64,000 bases of DNA, taken from Clostridium_F caseinilyticum. Its GTDB lineage: Bacteria; Bacillota; Clostridia; Clostridiales; Clostridiaceae. This document shows, one piece after another, positions 8,113 through 17,732 of this stretch; within the stretch, counting starts at the first letter, position 1; each line of letters starts with the position of its first letter. Under the pieces are notes generated by a model. The model had not been told where the DNA came from, made no database searches, and worked only from the letters and a program-made list of their open reading frames with translations. The DNA lies in NCBI RefSeq assembly GCF_046127645.1, contig NZ_CP175919.1, one strand, 5' to 3'. The position numbers and the translations under genes are program-made.

Positions 8113-9401
8113 ATTCTTCCCCCCTCTAAACTGTCCTTGGGTATAAAAATCATAAATTTTGTACCTTTACCTTTTGAGGATGTTAATTTTACAACTCCAT
8201 TTAGTTTGTTTTCAACTATGTCCTTCACTATACTTAGTCCTAACCCTCTATTTATATCACCTGTATCAAAATTAATTTTAGTAGAAAATCCTGGATTAAA
8301 TATATATTTTTTATCTTCTTTGGCTATTCCAATACCGTTATCTATAATTTCAAAATAATGTCCCTCTATATTATCAATGGTTCTATTAGAATGATCTAAA
8401 TATATTAAACCAGAAAAACTATTTTTTAAAGAATCAATGCTATTCATAATTATATTTCTAAATATTGATATTAGATAATAATGATGTATAGTAGTAAAAT
8501 TTTCTCCTTTTTGGATTTTGAATTTTAGGTTTGTATTTTTAATTTCTATATTTATCATATGCCTTAATATGTCTATAATTTCATAATAGTTCATACTGTC
8601 TTTAAGTTCCTTTGTATTTGTTAATTCGTTAACACCTCTAACTATTAAATTAAATTCCTTTTTGATTTCATGTATGTCCTTCGCAATTTCCATAATTTCT
8701 GTTTTAAATTTATCATCTAAATTTTTTTGAGTTGCATCCATGTACAATTTATAGGATTTTCCCATTACATTTTCTATATTATCCATAGATTTTTCCATAA
8801 GATAAATTTCACTTTTTAAAGTAGAATTTGATGCTAAGAGCTTTATGTATCTTTCAGTATGTTCTTTTTTTAGGAGAGTAGTATTATATCTAATCATTAA
8901 ATTTATCATAATCCATATTAATGTGGATCTTAAAAATGCAACAAACAGTAATCCTATAATTATATTAAAGTTAAAATTCTCTAAATATATAGTGTGCCTA
9001 ATATACATTTCAGTAAAGTTAGCAAAAAAATCGCAAATAATAAGTTTAAATAAAAGAGAATTTAAATTTTTATTTTTAATAGTAATAAAATATATAGTTA
9101 TATAAACTAAGTAAAATATAAACTCTGGAAAGTGATTTATTATACCGAATTTAAGAGCAGAATTTATTTCATTATTTTCCAAGAAATAAACTGAGATCCT
9201 TATTATATATACAAGAAAAGAAGAGGTGAGGGCTACCATTATTTTATTATCTATTTCAATCATATATAGTATGATTATTAGAATTATAATACCAAAAGAT
9301 ATATTGAAATAATTTACAAATAATTTTATGTATATTTGAGATGAAAACATAACTAAAAAGCCTATTAATATAAGTTGATTTAAATTGCTTTTAATTTTCA
9401 T
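8109..9401 (-). CDS. GlnK-like membrane sensor histidine kinase
   Basis: The N-terminal 190 residues contain about six hydrophobic helices and no extracellular domain. A coiled linker (about 190-250) follows, then a HATPase_c domain with EIIDNGIGIAKEDKKYIFNPGFSTK and NRGLGLSIVKDIV. No canonical HELKTP H box is visible; the kinase belongs to the DcuS/GlnK-like or GHKL-like group with a divergent dimerisation region. The best start is the ATG at 9401, because AGGGAG lies 9 bases before it. An ATG at 9428 is in frame but lacks a site. It overlaps the regulator gene by 4 bases. Confidence 0.8.
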   Translation of the reverse strand: MKIKSNLNQLILIGFLVMFSSQIYIKLFVNYFNISFGIIILIIILYMIEIDNKIMVALTSSFLVYIIRISVYFLENNEINSALKFGIINHFPEFIFYLVYITIYFITIKNKNLNSLLFKLIICDFFANFTEMYIRHTIYLENFNFNIIIGLLFVAFLRSTLIWIMINLMIRYNTTLLKKEHTERYIKLLASNSTLKSEIYLMEKSMDNIENVMGKSYKLYMDATQKNLDDKFKTEIMEIAKDIHEIKKEFNLIVRGVNELTNTKELKDSMNYYEIIDILRHMINIEIKNTNLKFKIQKGENFTTIHHYYLISIFRNIIMNSIDSLKNSFSGLIYLDHSNRTIDNIEGHYFEIIDNGIGIAKEDKKYIFNPGFSTKINFDTGDINRGLGLSIVKDIVENKLNGVVKLTSSKGKGTKFMIFIPKDSLEGGRI

Positions 9402-9428
9402 TATTTTCATCTCCCTATAATATATCAT

Positions 9429-9882
9429 GTAGATTTTATATATTAATTTATCTCATTTAATTTATGTATAAAATCTATAATCTATTTGATTTATGGCTTA
9501 TTAATTATCTTTAATAATAGTATTCAATAATTTTGTTAAATAACCTTTGAAAAATCTATTACAATAGCTGATAGTATCTATTAATAAAATTTATTTTATA
9601 TATTAAATTATTTCTTAAAGGTAGGTAAATAAATTGTGAATTTAATTTGTTTTCGTTTAATTTTAAAAAAGTTAATGTTATAATGAATTTTGTTTTGTCA
9701 TAAAGTTATATAAAGATTGCTTAAATATCATTATTTTAAAAATTTCTAAGATTAAGTTTTAAAATTTGTAAAAAAATTAAAAGTGAAATTTATAATGTAG
9801 ATAGATTTTTTATGTAAGAGAATGGAAAAACAGAGTTATTAAATCAAAGCGATTTAATGAAATCTAGAAGGTTGGTGTACTA
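9429..9882. other. AT-rich divergent intergenic region, nothing assignable
   Basis: A 454-bp gap between the minus-strand kinase and rodA. There are many AT runs and a TATAAT at 9679-9684 without a convincing -35. It must contain promoters for both directions, but no operator, repeat or ORF stands out. Confidence 0.4.
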
Positions 9883-11043
9883 TTGATTAGAAGAAAAAAT
9901 ATTGATTTTAAGAAATCTTTTAATTTAAAAAGGCATATAAAATATTTTGATGTTTTTTTATTTGCTATGGTAATTTTTATATCATTGTTTGGAATTCTTA
10001 TGATTAGTAGCGCAACATCTAATTTTGAGGATGGGAAAAAATATATTATTACTCAAATTCTATCCCTTACTATTGGATTAATTTTTATGTTTATAATAAT
10101 TTACATAGATTATCGAAATATTGGACGTGCATATAAGATTATTTATATATTTAATTTTCTATTATTGGCAGGAGTTATTCTTCTTGGTACAGGAAAAGAG
10201 CAATGGGGAGCACAAAGATGGATTCGAATAGGAGGTATTGGGATACAACCATCGGAAATTGCAAAAATAGGATTTATTATTACTTTTGCAAAATTTCTTG
10301 AATTAGTAAAAGATAATTTAAATAAAATAAAATATTTATTTTCAGCCCTTTGTTTTGTGGGAGTGCCTATTATACTTGTAATGATACAACCTGATTTAGG
10401 AACTGCTCTATCTTTTATTTTTATTACTATCACAATGATATATATTTGTGGCATAGATTATAAATATATTCTAGGGGGATTTTTGTCTTGTATCATTGTT
10501 ATACCTATTGCTTGGCAATATATACTTAAAGCATATCAAAAAAATAGAATTTTAGTTTTTCTTAATCCTGATTCAGATCCTACAGGTGGAGGATATCATG
10601 TTCTTCAATCTAAAATATCAGTAGGTTCTGGGCAGTTTTTTGGTACAGGATTATTTAAAGGAACTCATGCACAAAATTTTCTACCTGAAAAACATACGGA
10701 TTTTATATTTGCCCTTGTTGGTGAGGAACTAGGTTTTATGGGAAGTATGATTTTAGTATTACTTTTCTTAATTATAGTTTTAAGATGTATTTCAATAGCT
10801 AAATCTGCTAAAGATAATTTAGGTAGTTATATTTGTGTTGGAGTTGCTAGTATGCTTATGTTTCAGACTTTTGTAAATATTGGGATGTGTATTGGTATTA
10901 TGCCTGTTACAGGTATACCTTTGCCATTTATTAGTTATGGAGGTTCGTCACTTGTTACTAATTTTGTAGCAATGGGGTTAGTTTTAAATGTAGGGCTAAG
11001 GCATAAACCTATTAATTTTTATAAAGGCAGCATAAATGATTAA
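9883..11043 (+). CDS. rodA: RodA/FtsW-family SEDS peptidoglycan polymerase
   Basis: 386-aa polytopic membrane protein of the SEDS family (lipid II glycosyltransferase working with a class B PBP). There are about ten TM helices. Diagnostic motifs are W-IRIGGIGIQPSEIAKIGFI, MIQPDLGTALSF (the catalytic Asp region), the GGGYHVLQSKISVGSG-FGTGLFKGT loop, FLPEKHTDFIFALVGEELGF and PLPFISYGGSSLVTNF. The KISVGSGQFFGTGLFKGT segment is closest to RodA rather than FtsW. Starts with TTG behind AAGGTTGG. It stands alone, so it is probably one of several SEDS paralogues in a sporulating clostridium; the exact role (RodA, FtsW or SpoVE) is inferred. Confidence 0.88.
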   Translation: MIRRKNIDFKKSFNLKRHIKYFDVFLFAMVIFISLFGILMISSATSNFEDGKKYIITQILSLTIGLIFMFIIIYIDYRNIGRAYKIIYIFNFLLLAGVILLGTGKEQWGAQRWIRIGGIGIQPSEIAKIGFIITFAKFLELVKDNLNKIKYLFSALCFVGVPIILVMIQPDLGTALSFIFITITMIYICGIDYKYILGGFLSCIIVIPIAWQYILKAYQKNRILVFLNPDSDPTGGGYHVLQSKISVGSGQFFGTGLFKGTHAQNFLPEKHTDFIFALVGEELGFMGSMILVLLFLIIVLRCISIAKSAKDNLGSYICVGVASMLMFQTFVNIGMCIGIMPVTGIPLPFISYGGSSLVTNFVAMGLVLNVGLRHKPINFYKGSIND

Positions 11044-11068
11044 CTATGTAATAAGAGGGTGTGTCAAG

Positions 11069-11205
11069 ATAAACAGAGTTCTTGGCTTCAGAGGGAGTTT
11101 TTACTCCACTGAAGCTTAGAAATCGTTATCTAGGGACGTAGCCGCTCTTTACTCCCACTTTGAAGAAGATGGGAGTATTAGAGCGGGTAGTCATCGGATA
11201 AAAAT
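11069..11205 (+). repeat. double-hairpin repeat, copy B (reference copy)
   Basis: Two stem-loops in series. The first pairs CTTCAG-GGGAGT with ACTCC-CTGAAG (about 11086-11114). The second pairs CCGCTCTTTACTCCCA with TGGGAGTATTAGAGCGG (about 11142-11187). The left end is ATAAACAGAGTT and the right end GTCATCGGATAAAAA; the ends are not inverted repeats of each other. Related copies: 4357, 24152, 27551, 27630, 40698, 46058, 47038, 54863 and 55249. Confidence 0.85.
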
Positions 11206-11299
11206 AGCCTTAATTTTAATATAGTAAATATAAATAATACATGTAGTAAACATATGAATGAACTTTAGTAGTTCTTAATTTGGCGTAATTAAAATTTAA

Positions 11300-11338
11300 A
11301 GAAAAAGTGTAATCTATAAAATTGACTACACTTTTTCC
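11300..11338. terminator. bidirectional terminator-like hairpin
   Basis: GAAAAAGTGTAATC and GACTACACTTTTTC pair across a short loop, with A-rich and T-rich flanks. It probably serves rodA and/or the convergent TetR gene. Confidence 0.6.
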
Positions 11339-11363
11339 GTTGTATATTTTTCAGTTATCATAA

Positions 11364-11489
11364 AAAAGTCTAACATGGTTTAAAATTAAGGCTGTGGCTG
11401 TAGTATGCATATTCACTTGTGTATTTGCATGGATAGTAACAAGAAAGATTGGAAAAATTACTCCTAAAAATTTTATCCCAAAATATTAA
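11364..11489 (+). pseudogene. C-terminal remnant of a membrane protein
   Basis: An open stretch without start codon encodes about 41 residues with one hydrophobic helix (KAVAVVCIFTCVFAWIVTRK) and a hydrophilic tail ending NFIPKY. It runs into the 3' end of the convergent TetR gene. It looks like the last helix of a lost transporter. Family not identifiable; could be chance. Confidence 0.3.
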
Positions 11490-12037
11490 TAGTAAAAGGA
11501 TATAATATCATTTATAATATTGACTATTTCTTGGGGTGATTCATTTAAATCATTTTCTAACCATGTTTGAATAACTGAAAAAACACCCCCTACAGAGTAT
11601 TTTATAAAATAATCTAAAAATACATCGTCAACTTTCGAACTACTAATTAGCTTATCAATTTCAGCTTTATTTGCTACGTATATAATACGATCCATAATGT
11701 TATTTTCCATTTGTTTACTGAATAGTATCCTGCACAATTCTTTATTTTCATCAATCAACTCGAGAGCTTTAAGTAATAAAATATTCTTGTAATCTTCCAC
11801 TGGGGTTTCTTCAATATATTCTAAGATTTGATTAAATAGTTCATCTTCTATTGATTTAAGCAAATCATAGACATCCTTGTAATGGGTGTAAAAAGTTCCT
11901 CTATTAATGTTTGCCTTTTTACAAATATCAGTAACGGTAACTTCGTGAATTTTTTTATGCTGAAGTAGCTCAATTAAACTTTCTTTTATTACTTTTTTAG
12001 TGTATAGAATTCTTCTATTTCCTTTAATGCCTACCAT
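11486..12037 (-). CDS. TetR/AcrR-family repressor of the divergent ABC exporter
   Basis: 183-aa transcription factor. The N-terminal TetR HTH (about 10-55) reads TKKVIKESLIELLQHKKIHEVTVTDICKKANINRGTFYTHYKDV. The C-terminal ligand/dimer domain resembles TetR_C_7-type (FIKYSVGGVFSVIQTWLEND). It is divergent from the ABC ATPase gene at 12257, the usual arrangement for local repression. The 219-bp intergenic region contains a 13-bp direct repeat and TGTTTA-based inverted repeats as candidate operators. The inducer is unknown. Confidence 0.88.
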   Translation of the reverse strand: MVGIKGNRRILYTKKVIKESLIELLQHKKIHEVTVTDICKKANINRGTFYTHYKDVYDLLKSIEDELFNQILEYIEETPVEDYKNILLLKALELIDENKELCRILFSKQMENNIMDRIIYVANKAEIDKLISSSKVDDVFLDYFIKYSVGGVFSVIQTWLENDLNESPQEIVNIINDIISFYY

Positions 12038-12085
12038 TTAATTCATCCTTTATAAGTTTTTATTTAAAAATTTAAATTATATTTT

Positions 12086-12220
12086 ATTAAATAAACAAAA
12101 ATAATTTAAATGTATGTTTAATAACATTATAAAAATATCTGATTATTGTAACTAGTTTGTATATTATTTATACTTAGGATTATAGCATTAACCAAACAAA
12201 GTGTCTATTTAATAACATTA
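12086..12220. promoter_or_regulatory. candidate TetR operator region
   Basis: TTTAATAACATTA occurs exactly at 12117-12129 and 12208-12220. An imperfect inverted repeat pairs TTATTAAATAAACA (near 12086) with TGTTTAATAA (12115-12124). Both lie between the divergent TetR and ABC genes, so they are natural operator candidates. Confidence 0.4.
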
Positions 12221-12256
12221 AGTATTTTGAAGTAGATATAGATAAAGGAGTAAGAG

Positions 12257-12958
12257 ATGGCATATATAGAAATAAGAGATGAATATAAACGATATAAGGT
12301 TGGAGAAAATATTATCATAGCAAACAACGGTATTAACTTTTCAATAGAAAAGGGTGAGTTTGTTATTATTTTAGGACCAAGTGGTGCTGGCAAGACGACT
12401 ATATTAAATGTGCTTGGAGGAATGGATACTTGTGATGAAGGAAAGGTAATTATTGATGATGTTGATATATCTAAGTTTAATAGTAAACAGCTTACAACTT
12501 ACAGAAGGTATGATGTAGGATTTGTATTCCAGTTTTATAATTTGGTTCAAAACTTAACTGCAAAAGAAAATGTGGAGCTTGCTACGCAAATTTCAAAAAA
12601 TGCTTTAGATGTTGATAAGACCCTTGATTTAGTTGGACTTAGTCATAGAAAATATAATTTCCCATCCCAGTTATCAGGAGGGGAACAACAAAGAGTATCT
12701 ATAGCAAGAGCTATAGCTAAAAATCCTAAATTGCTTTTATGTGATGAGCCAACTGGTGCCCTTGACTATAAGACAGGAAAACAGATTTTAAAAACATTAA
12801 AGGATACATGTAAAAATATGGGGACAACAGTAATTATTATAACTCACAATTCAGTTCTTGCACCAATTGCAGATAAAGTTATAAGTATTAAGGATGCAAA
12901 AGTTAAAAGCATAGAAGTGAATGAAAATCCTGTTTCAGTTGAATCTATAGAGTGGTAG
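12257..12958 (+). CDS. ABC transporter ATPase (MacB/LolD-like)
   Basis: 233-aa nucleotide-binding subunit with Walker A GPSGAGKTTI (about 35-44), Q loop FVFQFYNLV, signature LSGGEQQRV, Walker B KLLLCDEPTGALD and H-loop TVIIITHN. The family powers FtsX-like permeases that move lipids, peptides or signals rather than classic solutes. The very large FtsX permease starts 10 bases later, so the two form one transporter. It is divergent from the TetR gene, which probably represses it. Confidence 0.93.
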   Translation: MAYIEIRDEYKRYKVGENIIIANNGINFSIEKGEFVIILGPSGAGKTTILNVLGGMDTCDEGKVIIDDVDISKFNSKQLTTYRRYDVGFVFQFYNLVQNLTAKENVELATQISKNALDVDKTLDLVGLSHRKYNFPSQLSGGEQQRVSIARAIAKNPKLLLCDEPTGALDYKTGKQILKTLKDTCKNMGTTVIIITHNSVLAPIADKVISIKDAKVKSIEVNENPVSVESIEW

Positions 12959-12968
12959 AGGGTAAAAT

Positions 12969-15900
12969 ATGAAAAATAATGCATATAAAAAATCAATAAA
13001 AAGAGAAATATTATCTTCAAAGGCAAGGTTTATTTCTATACTAGTCATTATATTTTTAGGCGTTGCCTTTTACTCAGGAATAAAATCAAGTGGACCGGAT
13101 TTGAAAGCATCCATAAATGAATTTTTTAGGGAACAAAATTTAATGGATAGCAAGATAGTCTCCAGTATAGGATTTAATAACAATGATTTAAAATTACTTG
13201 AAAATAATGATAAAATTCTAGAATATTCTGCAATGCATAATATAGATGTAAACTTAACTAATATAAATAGTGTTGTTAAGTTCATGGAGTATAATCCTAA
13301 AGAATCTACTAATCTAAATAAGTTTATTGTTACAGAAGGTAGATTACCTAAAAATAGTGGAGAGATATCTTTAGATGAAAATGTTCTAAAAGAAAATAAA
13401 AATCTAAAAATAGGTGATGATTACATAATAGAGTCTGATGAAGACTTAGATAAGTATTTTAATAAGAAAACTTTTCAAATTGTTGGATTTGTGCAAAGTC
13501 CTATGTATATAGAAAACATATCTAGAGGGACAACCACTGTTGGAAAAGGAAGTGTAGACTACTTTGCAATATTAAATAATAATGATATATCAATGTATGT
13601 ATATACTGAAATATATGTGCGATTTAAAAATGTAGTTGGTCTTGACTGGTATAGTGATAAGTATAAAAAGACTATGGAAGAAAATAATAAATATCTTAAA
13701 AGTTTATATTCAAATAGAGTTATAGAAAGAATTGAAGAAGTAAAATTAGATGGAGAAAAAGAGGTTAATAAAGCCTATAAAAGAATAGAAGATGGTGAGA
13801 AGAAGCTTAAAGATGCCCAAAAAGAAATAGATAATGGTAGAGGAGAACTTCTTTATGGTAAAAATCAATATGAAGAGGCTGTTAAAAAATATCAGCAAGA
13901 AATTAAAAATGGCCAGTTGAAACTCGCTGAAAGCGAAAAACAGTTAGAGAGTGCACAAAAGGAGCTTACCAAACATAAAGAGCAGTTTTTAGAAGGTGAA
14001 AAGCAACTTAAAATAGCTAAAAATAAACTTGATAATTCAAAACAAGAATTCTTAAACCAAGGAATTGATCCTACTGAGGACATAAAAGAGTATGAAAATC
14101 AAATAGATAGTTTAAAAGTTTTAATTACAACATATAATACACTTTCAAATGATATGAAAGAAATAGCAAATAACCTTGAAGAAGGTGACAAAATTCCCCG
14201 GGAAAAAATACAGTATTGGAAAAGTGCTATATCTAACCCTAGCTTAGGATTAAATGGTTTAAGTGATATGATAAATAACTTAGAGGAAAATTCAACGAAT
14301 ATTAATTTATTACTAAGCATTTCAAAAGAAATAGAAAGTACTAGTAAAAGTATAAGTGAAAATAAATCTAAGCTAGAGACTTTAGTAGATGGAATAAGTA
14401 AGTATCAGCAAGGTGTAATTGTTTATGAAGAACAATTCCGTAGGTTTAATGAGGAAAGCATAAAGTTTAAGGAAGCTCAAGAGCAATTAGATAAAGGTAA
14501 AGAAAAACTTTTAAAAGGAAAAGTAGATCTTGAAGAAGGAAAAAAACAAGGCCAGTTAAAACTGGATAATGCTAAAAAAGAGCTTGACACTTCAAATCAA
14601 AAACTTCTTGATGGGGAAAAAGAAATCAATAAAAATGAAGAAAAACTAATAAATAGTAGAAAAAAAGTAGATAAAGAGAAAGTGAAATTAGATGATTTAA
14701 AGGATAGTAAATATTATTTCTTTGATAGGGAAGATAACCCTGGTTACTCAACTTACAAAACTTCAATTGAAAGTTTAGATAAGATAGCTTCAGTATTTCC
14801 TGTATTTTTCTTCTTGGTATCAGCGCTTATATGCTTAACTACAATGACAAGAATGGTAGAAGAAAATAGGGTAGAGATAGGAACATTAAAAGCCTTAGGA
14901 TATAGAAATTTAGAAATAGCTAGCAAATTTGTGGTTTATGCAGCATTAGCTAGTATTGCTGGAAGTGTAATTGGTATATTAGTTGGAAGTAATGTACTTC
15001 CTTATATAATTAATAAAGCTTATTCATCTACATTCACTTTACCAGATGTAAAAATAAACTATTATATATATTGTATAATTCAATCTTTAGTGGCTTCAAT
15101 ATTTTGTACAGTAGGTGCAGCATTAATTGTATTAAGAGGAGAACTAAAAGAAAATCCTTCTAATTTAATGAGGATAAAAGCTCCAAAACTAGGTAAGAAG
15201 ATATTGTTAGAAAAAATTACTGTTTTATGGAAGAGATTAAACTTCAATCAAAAAGTTACAGTTAGAAATCTTTTTAGGTACAAACAAAGGATGTTAATGA
15301 CCATTCTTGGTATATCAGGATGCATGGCTATGCTTGTTGCAGGAATGGCTCTTCAAAAATCTAATTCTTCAGTTATGGATATTCAATTTGAAAAGTTATT
15401 TAAATATGATGCTATGGTAGTGTTTAATGATAATAATAATGAAAAAGAACGTGATGAATACAACAAATCTTTAAATAACTTAAAGGGATATGAAAGTAGC
15501 TTAAATATTTATCAAGATGGAGTTACTTTTAGCAAAGAAAGTATAAACAAACAGGATGCTGTTATGTATGTACCAGAAAATATAGATGAACTAAATAAAT
15601 ATATATTATTAAATGATAGAGAAAATGGTACTAAATATAGGCTATCTAATGATGGAGTAATTATAAATGAAAAACTGGCAAAAATTTTAGATGCATCTGT
15701 AGGGGATAATATAATTTTAACAGATTCAAATAATAATTCTTATAAAGTTAAGGTAGAGAATATAGTGGAAAATTATGCTGGACATTATATATATTTATCC
15801 CCATCATATTATAAAAAAATATTTAATAGAAAACCTACATATAATGCACAATTACTAAAGTTAAATTCAGACAGAGAAGATGATAGCCAAATATCATCTA

Positions 15901-16376
15901 CCCTTATGAATAATGATAAAGTAATAAATGTTACCCTTACTTCAAAACTAAGAAGTTTAAGTGAATCTGCTGATTTGGGATTAGTTATGATAGTAATAAT
16001 AGTTGCTTCGGGAAGTCTAGCATTTGTTGTACTATATAATTTAATAAACATAAATGTGTCTGAACGTATAAGGGAGATATCTACAATAAAGGTATTAGGT
16101 TTTTATGAAAATGAAGTAGCAATGTATATATTTAGAGAAAACATAATACTAACAATGTTAGGAATACTTTCAGGTTCTTTTATGGGTAAACTATTATATA
16201 TATTTTTAGTAAGCACAGCAGAAATAGATAATATGATGATGATACCAACTGTAAATAGTGGTAGTTATGTAACTTCTGGCCTAATTACAGTGTTCTTTGC
16301 AATATTAGTTATGATATTTATGCATATAAAATTAAAAAATGTAAATATGGTGGATGCACTAAAATCTATAGAATAG
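12969..16376 (+). CDS. large FtsX-family ABC permease with an extracellular coiled coil
   Basis: 1135 aa. One TM helix lies at about 18-40, followed by a large extracellular part. Residues about 255-570 are strongly heptad-like and Lys/Glu-rich (EDGEKKLKDAQKEIDNGRGE, LDKGKEKLLKGKVDLEEGKK), predicting a long coiled-coil stalk. FtsX core helices come next: about 615-640 (VFPVFFFLVSALICLTTMTRM), 660-690, 710-735. Then a second extracellular domain and C-terminal helices at about 1025-1050, 1075-1100 and 1110-1130. Architecture matches putative ABC-type exporters of the FtsX superfamily with coiled-coil periplasmic insertions. Substrate unknown; envelope stress or antimicrobial peptide defence is an inference from the family. 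Confidence 0.88.
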   Translation: MKNNAYKKSIKREILSSKARFISILVIIFLGVAFYSGIKSSGPDLKASINEFFREQNLMDSKIVSSIGFNNNDLKLLENNDKILEYSAMHNIDVNLTNINSVVKFMEYNPKESTNLNKFIVTEGRLPKNSGEISLDENVLKENKNLKIGDDYIIESDEDLDKYFNKKTFQIVGFVQSPMYIENISRGTTTVGKGSVDYFAILNNNDISMYVYTEIYVRFKNVVGLDWYSDKYKKTMEENNKYLKSLYSNRVIERIEEVKLDGEKEVNKAYKRIEDGEKKLKDAQKEIDNGRGELLYGKNQYEEAVKKYQQEIKNGQLKLAESEKQLESAQKELTKHKEQFLEGEKQLKIAKNKLDNSKQEFLNQGIDPTEDIKEYENQIDSLKVLITTYNTLSNDMKEIANNLEEGDKIPREKIQYWKSAISNPSLGLNGLSDMINNLEENSTNINLLLSISKEIESTSKSISENKSKLETLVDGISKYQQGVIVYEEQFRRFNEESIKFKEAQEQLDKGKEKLLKGKVDLEEGKKQGQLKLDNAKKELDTSNQKLLDGEKEINKNEEKLINSRKKVDKEKVKLDDLKDSKYYFFDREDNPGYSTYKTSIESLDKIASVFPVFFFLVSALICLTTMTRMVEENRVEIGTLKALGYRNLEIASKFVVYAALASIAGSVIGILVGSNVLPYIINKAYSSTFTLPDVKINYYIYCIIQSLVASIFCTVGAALIVLRGELKENPSNLMRIKAPKLGKKILLEKITVLWKRLNFNQKVTVRNLFRYKQRMLMTILGISGCMAMLVAGMALQKSNSSVMDIQFEKLFKYDAMVVFNDNNNEKERDEYNKSLNNLKGYESSLNIYQDGVTFSKESINKQDAVMYVPENIDELNKYILLNDRENGTKYRLSNDGVIINEKLAKILDASVGDNIILTDSNNNSYKVKVENIVENYAGHYIYLSPSYYKKIFNRKPTYNAQLLKLNSDREDDSQISSTLMNNDKVINVTLTSKLRSLSESADLGLVMIVIIVASGSLAFVVLYNLININVSERIREISTIKVLGFYENEVAMYIFRENIILTMLGILSGSFMGKLLYIFLVSTAEIDNMMMIPTVNSGSYVTSGLITVFFAILVMIFMHIKLKNVNMVDALKSIE

Positions 16377-16377
16377 A

Positions 16378-16476
16378 ATAGGGCTATCGCATTAAGGGAT
16401 TTACATGCAATATACTGTTTAGCAAGTTTAAAGCTAACACAATATATTGTAGCATTCTTAGTACGATAGCTCTATT
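16378..16476. terminator. long imperfect hairpin (about 40-bp arms) after the ABC exporter
   Basis: GGGCTATCGCATTAAGG pairs with the reverse of TTAGTACGATAGCTCTA, and further in CAATATACTG-TTAGC pairs with GCTAACACAATATATTG. The right arm is followed by TTTTTA. This is far longer than a normal terminator and may be a decayed inverted-repeat element acting as one. No second copy was seen here. Confidence 0.6.
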
Positions 16477-16553
16477 TTTAATCTCTCTTATATTTTAGAT
16501 TAATCTTCACAAGGTATTATATAACCATGATGAATGATTAATAAATTTATATT

Positions 16554-17732
16554 TTATTTATATAAGTAGTCCCTTGTCATAGGAATTTCATTATTTAATC
16601 CTTTTGTTAATAAAAATTGATGTAAATCTATTACTCCATAATGGAAGGAAGCAGCGCAGGCATTTAGATATAATCTCCACATTCTAATAAACTTATCATC
16701 AAAACCTAGCTTACGAACTTCAGCTAAAGAATTTTCAAAGTTTTTAGCCCAACATTCTAAGGTTTTGCAGTAATGTAGGCGTAAACTTTCCAAATCTATT
16801 AAATGTAAGTCATTTTCAGCCATGTTGTAAACTAGTTCTCTTGTAGAAGGAATATATCCGCCAGGGAATATGTATTTTTTTATCCATTGATTACCTTCAC
16901 ATTCTTTTTGAGCTGTTATACAGTGGAGCAAACATACACCATTTTCTTCTAAAAGTTCACTAACATTATTCATATAAAGAGGAATATTTTTTCTTCCTAC
17001 ATGCTCTAACATACCTACACTAGAAATTCTATGAAATTTTTCTCCTGTTTTTAGTAGTTCTCTATAATCTAATAATTTAACTTCTACTTGGCCTTCAAGA
17101 TTATTTTCTTTTATTCGTTCATTGACTCTATCAAATTGTTCATTGCTTAAAGTTATTCCTAATGCTTTAACATTATATTCTTTTGCTGCAGTTATTATAA
17201 GATCTCCCCAGCCACAACCTATATCCAATAGTTTTTGTCCTGAATTTAAATTTAATTTTTTTAATATATAATCAACTTTATTTATCTGAGCTTGGTATAG
17301 GGAATCATCTTTGGATTTAAAGTAGGAACAAGAATAGTTCATGGTTTTATCTAACCATAATTTATAGAAATCATTACCGAGATCATAGTGATGTTGTATA
17401 TCATTTTTACTGCTTTTTATAGAGTGTGGAGTAATTTTGTATAGTTTTTCAAATAGGCAAGCTTTATGTAGGAAACTATCTTTATTTTTATAAACCGATT
17501 CTATAATTTCTTGGACATTACCCTCAAAATCTATACTATTATCCATATATGCTTCACCCAAAGTTAGGAAAGGATCTTTTAAAATATCACTTTTAGATAT
17601 GCGGTCATTTAATATTATTTTAAATCTTATATTTCCTTCACCAAATTTTTCTGTTGTTCCATCCCAAAATTGAACTTCGAAAGTATCTGAGAATATGCTT
17701 TTTAAAAACTTTTTTAAAAATAACTTTGCCAT
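16554..17732 (-). CDS. cfa: cyclopropane-fatty-acyl-phospholipid synthase, copy 1
   Basis: 392-aa SAM-dependent methyltransferase adding a methylene bridge to unsaturated acyl chains in membrane phospholipids. The N-terminal lipid-binding part runs to about 110. Key features are HHYDLGNDFYKLWLD, MNYSCSYF (with the Cys of the bicarbonate site), the SAM motif LLDIGCGWGDL, GITLSNEQ, MLEHVGRKNIP and CLLHCITAQ. AAGGAG lies before the ATG. It is followed by a near-identical paralogue in the same orientation 688 bp away. Acts at the inner face of the membrane; typically raised in stationary phase or acid stress. Confidence 0.95.
   Translation of the reverse strand: MAKLFLKKFLKSIFSDTFEVQFWDGTTEKFGEGNIRFKIILNDRISKSDILKDPFLTLGEAYMDNSIDFEGNVQEIIESVYKNKDSFLHKACLFEKLYKITPHSIKSSKNDIQHHYDLGNDFYKLWLDKTMNYSCSYFKSKDDSLYQAQINKVDYILKKLNLNSGQKLLDIGCGWGDLIITAAKEYNVKALGITLSNEQFDRVNERIKENNLEGQVEVKLLDYRELLKTGEKFHRISSVGMLEHVGRKNIPLYMNNVSELLEENGVCLLHCITAQKECEGNQWIKKYIFPGGYIPSTRELVYNMAENDLHLIDLESLRLHYCKTLECWAKNFENSLAEVRKLGFDDKFIRMWRLYLNACAASFHYGVIDLHQFLLTKGLNNEIPMTRDYLYK

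Noticed and set aside
9656..9684. Promoter for rodA at TATAAT 9679
   Set aside because: No acceptable -35 at 16-18 bp spacing; many TATAAT-like words arise by chance at this base composition.
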